Shown here: piece by piece, positions 49,478 to 59,700 of the stretch
Position numbering within the stretch: the first letter of the stretch is position 1
Layout of the letters: each line of letters opens with the position of its first letter
Assembly: GCA_905178155.1 (NCBI GenBank)
Contig: CAJINV010000003.1
Location: forward strand, 10,917,367-10,981,366
Length of the DNA stretch: 64,000 nt
Direction of reading: 5' to 3'
DNA from: Amoebophrya sp. A120
Taxonomy: Eukaryota > Sar > Dinophyceae > Syndiniales > Amoebophryaceae
The notes under the pieces: generated by a model
What the model was told of the DNA's origin: nothing
Database searches by the model: none
What the model saw: the letters and a program-made list of their open reading frames with translations, nothing else
Made by a program: the position numbers and the translations under genes

Positions 49478-50199
49478 AATCAGTCACACTCACCTCGCGC
49501 TCACATCAATCAGTCAAAAAGAAACACAAGAGTGGCACGGACGTTTGTGCCCGCGTCAGCCTGTTTCACGAATTCACGGAGGTAGGACACACACAATCAC
49601 CGATCTCTCTCTCAAACACAATTATCAGCAGTGCAGGTGGGTTGATAGGCTTCGTAAGGTGTCGACGCAGTAAAACAACATACAGTACTAGATAAAATCG
49701 AATCCCGGCGCTGGCGTAGACCTGAAGGTATGTTTATGGTTTTAGCAAAAAGTCGACACCTCATCCAGCCTATCAACCCACAGGTCAGGATCGATGGCAA
49801 GGAAATCGGGTCAGATTAGTCAGGAGTTAGAGCATCCGCCATCTCAGGCTCAAGATCAAGATCTTCACACTCCAGCTTTTGAATGCAAGAGCAAAAGCAG
49901 GAAGTAGCAGCATCAAATATCCAAGTGGAGCAGCGTTGCTTTGCAACTCAGAGACGGGCCGGCGGAGAGCCAATGCCTGTGCGTGAGTTCTAAGACAGGG
50001 CAGGGAACACACTGATGCGAAACAATAGCAAACTAACTAAACTCTACTAGGCAGAAACTTCTTTTTACAACCAAGGCACCTCTACACACTCAAGCTTCGT
50101 TTTCTGGTTTGTAGTAGTTCCACAATGTGGAACATCCAAACACGCGATAAGTGCGCGGCGGCAGATGTCAACACCTAGGCGATGTAAACAAAAAAAAAC
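49478..50199. other. Spacer between gag-like and RT ORFs of the retroelement
   Basis: No ORF. Holds a CACTCAC/CAGTCAC-rich tract (49465-49510) just upstream, in coding direction, of the RT start, and an inverted repeat at 49637-49781. Confidence 0.6.
49637..49781. repeat. 30-nt inverted repeat inside the retroelement
   Basis: Arms 49637-49666 and 49752-49781, starting GTGGGTTGATAGGC and ending GGTGTCGAC, with five mismatches and an 85-nt loop. Could be a small MITE or a structured RNA element. Confidence 0.75.
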
Positions 50200-51018
50200 C
50201 TAGGACGCAAGCTCTTGCAGCTTATCGTCCGAAATAGCGAACCCCTTCAGGTCGCGAACAAATTTCAGGCGGTCCAATGAGCCGGAGTGAGCAAATTTAC
50301 AGGCTGCACCCCGGGCGCAGGAGCCTTTCATCCAGTCATGGCAAAGCAGAGGGGTACTAAACTTGCGGCCCGCCCCGGTGTCGCCCTCCCCCGGGCGCTT
50401 GCGGCCCGCATGAGCCTGAATCGTGTCGAGCTTCTTGGACATCTTGGACATGGCGGAGTCGAGGATGCTCGTCACCTTGCGCTCGATCTCGGCCGTCATG
50501 CTGTTCTTCTCCTTCTCCAGCTCCGCAGCAGTACGCATCGCAGCCTTCAAAGAGACAGTGAGGGCAACTCTGCACCGGAACTGGTAGGGGTTCGCCTGCC
50601 CCGCCGGGGCGGCCGGCATGCTCTGGACGACGCCCTTGGCCTTCTCAAAGTACATGTCCCACACCTTCTTCTTCGGGAGGCCGACGGCGGACGGGGTCAG
50701 CATGTCGCCGGTGTGGAGCTTCGTGACGTACTGGATCATTGTGTTGGCCTGATCATCATCAAAAAGACCGATGGCGCGCAGAACACCGCAGAACTGCTGC
50801 GGGGCCATCTCCTTGGCCGCCATGTCAATCATGGCCATCATCTGCTCCCCATCGTACCGGCGGCGGTACTTTTGGGTCGTGCCGAAGGTGGGCTTGTACT
50901 CCTCCGGGATGTTCTCGACCGCAGCATTGTGGGCAACCAGTTGCGCCGCGGTGGGTAACTGGACCCCTGCGTCTCCAAGGAGACCCATGAATTGCTGCGC
51001 AGCGTTTGCATTGGCCAT
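50200..51018 (-). CDS. Gag-like protein with CCCH zinc finger
   Basis: Open frame extends to 51150; I choose the ATG at 51018 (MANANAAQQFMGLLGD). The body is helical with a long coiled-coil-like stretch (AELEKEKNSMTAEIERKV), then a C-terminal zinc finger CHDWMKGSCARGAACKFAH, spacing C-x7-C-x5-C-x3-H, an RNA-binding type. Gag-like proteins of this kind package retroelement RNA. Lies between the recombinase and RT ORFs, same strand. Function inferred from position and finger. Confidence 0.7.
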   Translation of the reverse strand: MANANAAQQFMGLLGDAGVQLPTAAQLVAHNAAVENIPEEYKPTFGTTQKYRRRYDGEQMMAMIDMAAKEMAPQQFCGVLRAIGLFDDDQANTMIQYVTKLHTGDMLTPSAVGLPKKKVWDMYFEKAKGVVQSMPAAPAGQANPYQFRCRVALTVSLKAAMRTAAELEKEKNSMTAEIERKVTSILDSAMSKMSKKLDTIQAHAGRKRPGEGDTGAGRKFSTPLLCHDWMKGSCARGAACKFAHSGSLDRLKFVRDLKGFAISDDKLQELAS

Positions 51019-51458
51019 TTTGTCGAGTTTGTTGTTCTGAAGCGAGTGTGTATAAAGGTTCAAACGGTTATCAAGTTCCCCTGCAGGCAAGACAGATACA
51101 GAGATAGAAGGGCCACCAAAGAAAGCGAAGCACTCACTTCGTGCCCCCACCGGATCTTGCGTCGTCGACTCTCACGAATGCACTCAATCAGCACTCACGT
51201 CACGCAGTCACCACTCACATCACGATATTTCGATTTGTACGACCAGAGCGAGGCGATAGAAAAACTTGAGAACGGGAGCGACTGAAGATCACGGGCATCA
51301 TGTACAGCAGGCTTAATAGCATAAATTTTCTTCGGAACCTTATTGGGTCTTCGTTCCGATGGGGAGCGGATCCGGGGCAACATTTATGATTTATCATCAG
51401 CAAGATTCAGGAGCGTCAATCAGCATTTTGCTTACTTACTTCAAAAACATCAATGGGA

Positions 51459-52673
51459 TTACTTGATCACATTCAGCGGGGCAGAGAGCGGCCAACGGAT
51501 TGCCGTCATCTCCGTGCAATTCACGGAGCAACCGTCGAGATAGGCCGCCATTGTCTGGAACTGCTTCCAGCGGCCCAGCTTCTTGATCGACAAATGGTCC
51601 AGGCCGCCCTGACTCACCGCCTGGGCCCCACCAATGCGGAAGCTGTACAGGCCCCACTCACTTCGAGTCGTGTTGACCTTCTTGTTCGGGATCTTGCACC
51701 GCTCCAGGATGCTTGCAAAACAGCGGCGGTGGAGCGTCATGGGCTGTTGACTCCAGGCGGCCCAGGCCGCGTCCGAAACACAGTGCGCCGCGCAGAGCTT
51801 CCGCGACAAGCCGGCAGTGACAGACAAGTCACAGGAACACCGGAACGACGCATCAAAGCCGCGACCCCCCTGGTCGACCTTCGACTTCGACAAGTGATAT
51901 CGCGCATCGCCCGAAGGCGTTATCGTGCGCGAGAGGTCTCGCAGCTCGTCCGGGCGGGACAACAACAGCCAAGCCGAAACCGCAAACCCCAACCACTCCG
52001 CGCAGGAAAACTGTTGCCCCTTATGCTCAACCTTTGTATCATCGGCGGCGGTAATCACGTCAACAGCGGCCCAGAAGCTACAAAGAACGGGCTTCTCCTG
52101 GCTTGGGCTCGCGTCCAGCTGTAGAATTTTGAAACACCGGGCGTACTCCGCCTGCAAGGTGGCCGACCAGGACACCTTGCCATCTACACTCGCCTTGATG
52201 TTGGCAAGGTATATCGCCGCACTATTATCGATGCCGCTGCACTTGTGCAAAACTGCGGCAATGAGCCGAAGCTTTTCTTCGTCGAGCGGGGCCCCGACTT
52301 CCCAGCCCATCGCACTGCAGATCGGGCTGACGTATTTGCTCACCACGAAACCCTGCGCCGCTTTCGTCCTGGAGGCGTACTGCCGACCCGCGAAATCTTG
52401 CACAAGCTTCTCGCGGAAGGCTTTGTTCTGTAGCTTCTCAATGATCTGCCCAAGTGGCAGTTTGCCACCCTCGTCGGCGGCCGCAGCAGCCGCTTGCGTA
52501 TCCTTCGATCTGTCGAACCTCCGTTTCTTGGCCGCGGGGGGAGGGGCGGTCGGGGACCTATCTTTCTTCTCGTCGGCTGGGGGTTTGTTACTAGCTACTG
52601 CCGCACTACTGCTGCTAACGCCGGTCGAGGCGTAAAGCATGGCCCCGTACATCGCAGCCTCTTCAATGTCCAT
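51459..52673 (-). CDS. Tyrosine recombinase of the DIRS-like element
   Basis: 404 codons, apparently full length from MDIEEAAMYG. An Ala/Lys-rich linker precedes an N-terminal helical domain (IIEKLQNKAFREKLVQ). Catalytic region: first Arg in LLLSRPDELRDLS, Lys in HLSKSKVDQGG, second box YSFRIGGAQAVSQGG, then KKLGRWKQFQTMAAYLDG with the nucleophilic Tyr. In most relatives the second box is HSFR or HSLR; here His is replaced by Tyr. It would cut and join the circular element DNA at integration. It lies next to the B1-A2-B2 repeats, as the recombinase does in Ngaro elements, but is transcribed away from them. Confidence 0.88.
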   Translation of the reverse strand: MDIEEAAMYGAMLYASTGVSSSSAAVASNKPPADEKKDRSPTAPPPAAKKRRFDRSKDTQAAAAAADEGGKLPLGQIIEKLQNKAFREKLVQDFAGRQYASRTKAAQGFVVSKYVSPICSAMGWEVGAPLDEEKLRLIAAVLHKCSGIDNSAAIYLANIKASVDGKVSWSATLQAEYARCFKILQLDASPSQEKPVLCSFWAAVDVITAADDTKVEHKGQQFSCAEWLGFAVSAWLLLSRPDELRDLSRTITPSGDARYHLSKSKVDQGGRGFDASFRCSCDLSVTAGLSRKLCAAHCVSDAAWAAWSQQPMTLHRRCFASILERCKIPNKKVNTTRSEWGLYSFRIGGAQAVSQGGLDHLSIKKLGRWKQFQTMAAYLDGCSVNCTEMTAIRWPLSAPLNVIK

Positions 52674-52691
52674 CTTGGGTGGGCGGGCGGG

Positions 52692-52793
52692 ACAAAAAAT
52701 TCACGACCTACAAAACGGTGTAGGATCACCTCACTGCATGTACCAGAGGACCCTTGCCGGTCGTGCGATCTCTTACAAGTTTCATAATTTCAT
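52692..52793. repeat. Split direct repeat B1
   Basis: 102 nt, matching 53417-53518; starts ACAAAAAATTCACGACC and ends TTTCATAATTTCAT. Directly followed by A2. Confidence 0.93.
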
Positions 52794-52915
52794 TAAACGC
52801 CAAACCATACCAGCCCTGTTTAAAGTCATTAAGAAACTTGAAGAGAGTCGACGACCAAGAGAACCCGAACATCAGCAAAAACCCCTTCAGCAAAGTTGTG
52901 AACTTCAGCGTTCAC
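52794..52915. repeat. Split direct repeat A2
   Basis: 122 nt, matching A1 at 47704-47825. The B1/A2 junction represents the circle junction of the element. Confidence 0.93.
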
Positions 52916-53416
52916 ATTTCTCAAATATTTCTTTCAATTCACTGGCTGTGACCTCGTACTTTGGCGTGGTGGTGCGCGCGAGCAAATCAACGCAAATCTT
53001 CTGAATCAAGTGCAAAACCTGAAGGCCGACAAAAACGAGCCTTTCAGGTCATCACGCTGAGGCTCCTGTTGTGACAGTACAAAGGCAGACCCGGGAGGAG
53101 CTATCTCAGCATCTGTGGATCGGTCAGCCCAACACAAGGCTGGGCCGACGTCACTCTACAACGAGCTCCATGCCCGGATCTGCGCGAAAATGCGCTGCGA
53201 GGCACACTTCCTCCACAAGACCCCCAAAAGGTAGCGAAGCAACGACTGAGCCGAAGCAACGCAAAAAGCTGCACGCGCCTCACCTCGCATCACACTCTTG
53301 CGCTCAGTCACGCGAACATCATCGAACTTCAACGAATCAGACTACGGAAGCTGGGGGTGGCGTGTCGTGCTTCCTTGGACACTCTCCTCCTGAACCACAT
53401 GCATCACGTCACGCCC
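52916..53416. other. A2-B2 spacer of the retroelement
   Basis: 501 nt with no supported ORF. Contains a CGCATCACACTC and CAGTCACGCG stretch near 53287-53315, resembling the tracts upstream of the other ORFs. Likely a promoter or leader, on position only. Confidence 0.45.
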
Positions 53417-53518
53417 ACAAAAAATTCACGACCTACAAAACGGTGTAGGATCACCTCACTGCATGTACCAGAGGACCCTTGCCGGTCGTGCGATCTCTTA
53501 CAAGTTTCATAATTTCAT
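53417..53518. repeat. Split direct repeat B2 (right end of element)
   Basis: 102 nt, matching B1. Ends CATAATTTCAT; host sequence follows. Confidence 0.93.
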
Positions 53519-53776
53519 AAATCATAGTGCCCTGAGGATCAGCGTTGTATTCTGATTCCGGTCGTTGTCATCGTCTATGATACCGCGATTTGTATTTTTT
53601 CTCCTTGTGGGGACTTCGTGTTTGCGTGGTACACCCAGATCGTGATTATTTCTACGAGTTCCTGCTGTGCAAGTGCAGCTTGCTGCGTAGATTGAGATTT
53701 TATGTGATGTTTTTGTTGTTGAACCTTTGGAACAATGTTGACAAGAATATAAGGGCGGGTGAGTGTTGATTCGACC

Positions 53777-56700
53777 ATGGAAGCGCCGGCCGCAAGCTTT
53801 GCTCCTGAGTCCGGGACGCGGTCTTCTCCCGAGGAAGTACAACAACCTCAAGAGGACAGAGCCGCAGCGTCTTCGCGATCGCAATGTAGTGGTGGATGGT
53901 TCTCCACCACAAAAAGCGCGCTCCATCAGATATTTCTGATGGATAATCTGAATGTGTATTCTGTGTTGAGCCTCGAGGCATGGTGCAACGCCGTCAAGGA
54001 CGGGCTTTGGATGCGACTCATGTCCGTCTACGTCTTGGTTCTCTTCGCCGGCGACCCCCGCAACGCCGGCGTCGTCCTCATGGTAAGCGGGTTGACCCGC
54101 GCCTTGTCGGGCGTGGTTACCGGCACACTGCTTGTGCCCGCCTCCAGTGCCGACGTGCTGCTGCAGGCGGCCGGCTGGCTTGGCATTTTGGGATTGCTGG
54201 CGAACACGTTCACATTCTGGACCGCCCGAGCCGCAATTTGCAATCCTCAGACAGGAGTCTTCTCGAACTTGTTCAGCAGCATTATTTTTTTGGCGCGTGA
54301 AGATGAAAACGTGGAAGAAGATCTTCCTCGTGGCCCCGCTCTGACATGGATCGGTGACGTTGGGACCAGAGGACAGACATTGCTTCATTCTCCGGAGAAC
54401 GCTGCGAAAGCAGTGAACGCTTTTGATGCCGGGGGTGCGTTTTTACGGAGTGACGTAGGTGAGACCTACCATATCCACAGTAACAAATTTCCCGTACACG
54501 TAGAATGTGAATGAATGCGGTTTCTGCAGCATGACTACAAGCTTTTCGTCCTGCAGTGGTCATATAAAGCATGACAGGTGCGTGGCGTTCTTTAAGTATG
54601 GCGAAATTTGTGCTGGTTTTGGTACTTACGTGAGTTGCAGCTGCAGGGAATTTGTATTTTTGCATATGGATATGCCATCAAGCCGAGGAGTTTCGCGACG
54701 ACGAGAAGCAGCGCATGCTGTTTCTCAAGGTTTTGGCAGTCAACTTCATTTGGGGTCTGTTCACTGGCATCTCAAATGCCAGTGGAGAGGTGGCATGGGC
54801 GCGTTCAGTGGTGTCCGAGAAGCGCGTCGATGCGAATCTGGGTCGGCAAATGCTGAACAAAGCTACCACCGCCTGCGGGCCCTTGCTCGGCATTTTGTTT
54901 GTGATGTCTCTCCAGCACAACGACAAGAACCAGGTTCAGTTTGCAAGCAGAAGTGCCGCGGACACGACAGTAGAACATGCTCAGACCACTCCTGGCTACA
55001 CCCCGCGAGGAGGAGCTCCAAGGGCCTCCGAATCCGACATGACGTTCTTTGACCGCAGTTCTGCGCTCAACATACTGAATGCGCCGCCAACCACTTCCGG
55101 TTCTGACGTGAGGCCACTTGAGCGCAGTTCAACATCAACTTTGGACACGCGGACGAAGCTGCGCGAGCTTCGGGACGCGGGCTGGTCGCTCGAGATGCTG
55201 AACCACGTGATGCTCCTCGGCACGCTGCTGACCGTGGTTCCGGTTGTGACCTGTTTCTTTATGCATTGCAAATATGTCTGGGTCTGGAAGACAGTAACTT
55301 GTGATGCTAAATCTGCATCATGCTAAAATCTATCTGTGTTGCATAAGTGCCAAAAGCTTTCCACTTTCGACCAAGTTGGGAACGGATTTCTCATGCAGGA
55401 CAGGCATGACAGAGACCTCGCAGAGTTTGTCATGCTAGGCCCCGCATTCCAGACCTCATGGGTCATGGAAAATCTGCATGACAAGTTGCATTCTTCCAGA
55501 CCCAGACATATTTGCATTTAATATTCTTCTTTGATCAGCGATTCGAGATGCGTCAGAAAATTCTACTGCGCGAGATTCGAAAGCTGGTTTTCCTCTATGG
55601 AAGCGTCAGGTTTGAAATCGTCAAAGTTGAAATAGTTTGCCATGCATAAAATGCAGCCCTCAAAGTGCCTGTCTTGCAGAGTAGGCAAGTGAGGCAGATT
55701 GTAAGCCTTTTGAGGGATAGAAACTGAGCTGCTAAAGTAGCATGACAAAAGGCGTCTTTCTTACCCAAACAGCATGACAAACTGGATTTCGGCTCTACCC
55801 AAATTTGTCATGCGCTACTTGGAAACTGGGTCACGACTTTCATCCATTCTATGCATTACAAGTTATTTCAACTTTGTCGATTTCAATCCTGACACATCCA
55901 TATCCTCGATCCCGAAGTTGTCCCTGTCGCAGCAGAGGGAGTTAGCGACGGTGCCTACAACTTGGCACCACCTCCTCTAGGTCCGCCGCCGACGGGAAAT
56001 ATTAAGGCAGATGAAAGAAAAAATGAAGGTAAGAGGGAGAAGATGAAGATGAATCAGCCTTACAGGAGAACCTCCTCTGCTGCCGGAGGGGTCGGAGTCC
56101 GTGTTGAGGGGTTGGGGGATGAGAAAGTAGGCTCAGGCTTTCAACACCATCATCTCGATCCAGCTGCAAGTGCCCGAGCGCTGTCGACATCAATGGGCAC
56201 ATCAATCATGGCCAAGAAGCTGCGACCCAGGCCCAGCGGCATCCAGCTTGGCGATTTCTGCCACAAGGTTGAACTCTATTGCGACAGGCTGACAAAGTAC
56301 AGCTTTGTCGCTGCCCGTCCCGGCTTTGTTCGCCTCAGCTACCCTATCCGGCCCTCTTCGCGGTACGCCAGTCTGTCGGTTTTGAAGAAAACGACTTTGG
56401 AGGAAACGGATCTGCTGCTTGGAAAATCCTACGACGCGACAATTAACTTAGCGCCATTATTCTTTGATGAAAATGGCACGTCACTTCTGTCGAATAAGCA
56501 GCGCTCTCTTATGAACCACTTCTACAACCTGCACACACACCAGGAGCTGCTTGGGAATAAGGAACATGCTATGGGAGATGAAAGAGGACCTCCGCCAGTG
56601 GGAGGACGACCAGGTGAACATGAGACCGCCGCCAGCAACGCAAGCAGGAGGACAGATGATGATGACAATAAAGGCAGCTCTGGTTGTGCTGATCGTTGGA

Positions 56701-59700
56701 GCACTTCTAGTACTTCTGCAGCCGCAGAGCCGGAGCCGGAGCTACACAAACAACAGAAGTTGAAGCTCGTGCTCCGCATTCCAGAGGTGGACCCCTTGGT
56801 GAAAGTGGTTTTCAAAGACAGCAGCCAAGCGCCCCTGCGCGCCACACTCAGCAATCTGAAAATCTTCCTGGATCCGGTCAAGTCGGTGGACTGTCAGACA
56901 TCGACCATTGTCTGCTCGCTCTCCCCAGAAAGCGACGAGGCCAAAATCCTCAAGCGAAGTCTGGCTGCCTCCTCGGACTCCCTGATGTCGAGAATAGGCG
57001 AGATCGTCTCCTTGCGCTCCACATTCCATACCTGCTACAGGCTCTACAAGTGGTGCGGTCACTGGCGGCGCAGCTGCGACATCAAGAGCTCCACCTCGCG
57101 CGCAGATCAGGACGCCTCTTCTTTTCCCGGGTCTGATGCGCGCGAGCGCTCCGCGGCTTCTCAAACAGATGCGCAGCCAGCATTGGAAGTAGCGAACCAC
57201 AGCTGTACTAGCAGAGAGAAGTTCACGACGACGAAACACGACCCCAGGGCGAGCAGTATTGACGTCACGTCCATTGAGGCTGCACTTTTTTCCCCTCAGA
57301 GTCGTGACGCATCGAAAAACTCGACAGACAATTTTTTGCGGTCCGCATCGATCCCGCTGCTCAGCGAGAAAAAGACACGGTATGAACGAGCAAGCGCGAA
57401 GCCTGAACTTCGAGGAGGCACGCAGGTAGAAGTCTCTAGAACGGGTAAAAATGACGCAGCACCCGCTTCTTCCTTTCCCGGAGCTCAGCACCTGCAAAAG
57501 GATTGCGTGGGCACAAGTTCTCTCAGCCAGCCCTTGCTCAAAAATATCGATATTAATAGCCCCGCCGGAACCACAGACCATCTTGGTCTGAGCCCGATCA
57601 TTGCAGAGGCCTATCGGAAGCACCGCAAGCAGATAAGTGAGGAGGTAGGTACACGTCGAGAGCGAAACCGAGACCGGATATTTCGCGACCTCCAGCTGGA
57701 AGACGAACAAGAAGGCCGAACTTTTGCACCCGAGTCTGCACGACCTCCACCTGAGGACAAGCAGGTCCCGCTGGGACCGCAACATGCTAGCGCAGCAGAG
57801 ATGATGAAAAAGGCTACAAAACAAGAAGGGGCCAACTTCGACGAAAAGTTAGTGCCGCCCCGCCCGTCAACCGGAATCGTGAAACTTGATCGCAACATGC
57901 GTAAGCAGCAGCTTCGGGTGAAAATGCAGCCCGCGCCAGGCGAAAAGGGCAACGTCAAGAAATCTTTCGGGAGTAGCGCTTACCGACCCAATCTTTATGG
58001 TGCCCGCGTGATTCTGGGATGCGATCTATTGAACGCGGTGGCGACCGGGTTTTCCGGGAAGTTGATTCCTTTGTTTCTGGTGCAGCACTACGGCTTCTCA
58101 CCGGTGGATGTGCTGTGGGTGGCCTTTTTTTCCAACGTGTGTGCTGTTTGGGTCGCACCGTACACAAAAACCGTCATCAGCTGGACCCGAGACCGTGGCT
58201 ACCCAGGAAAAGCTGGCGTCTTGCTGGTCTGGCTCCTTGGTGCGGGGCTGTTTGTATCCCCCAGAAAAGTGCACGCATGCTCATACCCGAAAACATATAT
58301 ATCAACCCGCACCACGGGGAGGTTTTAGTGCAAGTGCTACAACGGGGCTGCTCTGTGCTGCTCAACATGACAAACTTTTCTGATACTTTTCGCACGCGAA
58401 TTGCAATCGCTGGAGCGCGTATAGCATTACAATTTACAACAAAGAAGCATGCATATTATATATAGCATTTTGCATGACAGAGTAAACATGAAATTTCCCC
58501 TCTCGTTGCGTTCGTATTTTTCGGAATTTTTCAGTGACACCCACACCACTTCAGCAGCGCAACTTCTTTTTACCTCTCATGCCTGTGCTTTTCTGTGACT
58601 ATGGGATAGTTTTCCGTCTTGTGTCTACCGCTGGAAGACTTCCTCGCTCGGGAGACCGCCCGGTAAGCATAGCAAATATGTTTGTATTCTAGGTTTGAAA
58701 ACTTGTGTATCTGCTGTTGATACACAAGTTGCAGAGAAGCGGCTGCTTGCACGACGTAGCAGCATCGCAAGTTTTTCGTTGCACCAGTCTTTTTATTGCA
58801 GGTTTATTGTCATTCGTCAAAGAACGCATAAAGAGCACGAAAAAATAGCTGGAGGTGACCACTTGGACGATTCACGATCACGCGCCACACATCTTGTTGC
58901 CCTTGAATTCTTGCCAGACAAATCCACACCTAGACTACACATTTGCAATGCATAAGCGCTGGCTTACGACAATTGCGATAATTTTGCGCATATCAAGTGT
59001 AAATATGTTTGGGTCTACTTAAAGGTCAAAGTTGCCGTGATGCTGGTTGGTCGTGAGTCAGGAGCTTTCTTGATCACGCCTTGATTTTTGACGGCCAGGA
59101 ATTTTTTGATGAGGAGGTGTTGCCCATTCTGCATATCAAACTGCGCTCCATCTGTATGTCCGAAATGAAGAATTGGGCTTCGGTTTGCTGCGTAATGTGC
59201 ATGACATACTTGAGGGTTAAGGTTATGCAAGCCGAACATGACCACAGTGACAAATTTTGCACTCATTCTGCTTCTCGAGTAGACCCAGACATATTATTTG
59301 CCATGTATAGGCCAATGCAGTGAACGGTTCCGCGAAAAGCTACCTCCGGGCGAAGCTGGTGAGCTACCTCCCGCACGACAAACTTCCAAACTACATGGCT
59401 TGGGACACGCTCAACAAGGCACAGCAGGGCGGGCTGGTCATTTTCGGGTCGCAGCTCGTCTTTTTCGGTGGCTACCGGTTCTGTTTTGCGTTGACGCTTA
59501 TCTTCTTGGCCTTCCGGTGGCTGGTATTCTACTGGTTTATCGCTTCTACGCACGGCCGCAACTGGTACCGCCTGGATGAAAGAAGTGCTACCTCCTCCGA
59601 AGTGCAAAAAGTTCAAGTTTCAAGCAGCAGTATTACGTTCGGCGGAGTAGGGGTTCCAAATCCAGTGACGACTGGGGGTAAAAACATCGGTGTTGCCACC

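Larger units (their letters stand above)
47704..53518 (-). mobile_element. DIRS-like tyrosine-recombinase retrotransposon with split direct repeats
   Basis: About 5.8 kb. On the + strand the repeats read A1 (47704-47825), coding body, B1 (52692-52793), A2 (52794-52915), 501-nt spacer, B2 (53417-53518). A copies (122 nt) and B copies (102 nt) appear identical. B1 abuts A2 directly, as expected if a circular form is made by joining the B end to the A end. This is the Ngaro/PAT-type arrangement. All three ORFs are on the minus strand: recombinase, gag-like with CCCH finger, reverse transcriptase. There is no flanking duplication, as expected for recombinase integration. It sits 258 nt upstream of the MFS start codon. 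Confidence 0.88.

Noticed and set aside
48509-50958. Plus-strand frames of 100-223 codons across the retroelement
   Set aside because: They are shadows of the minus-strand RT and gag-like ORFs, which carry the recognisable motifs.
47704-53518. LTR retrotransposon or inverted-repeat DIRS1 structure
   Set aside because: The repeats are split and direct (A1 ... B1-A2-B2), not LTRs at both ends and not inverted; a recombinase replaces the integrase.
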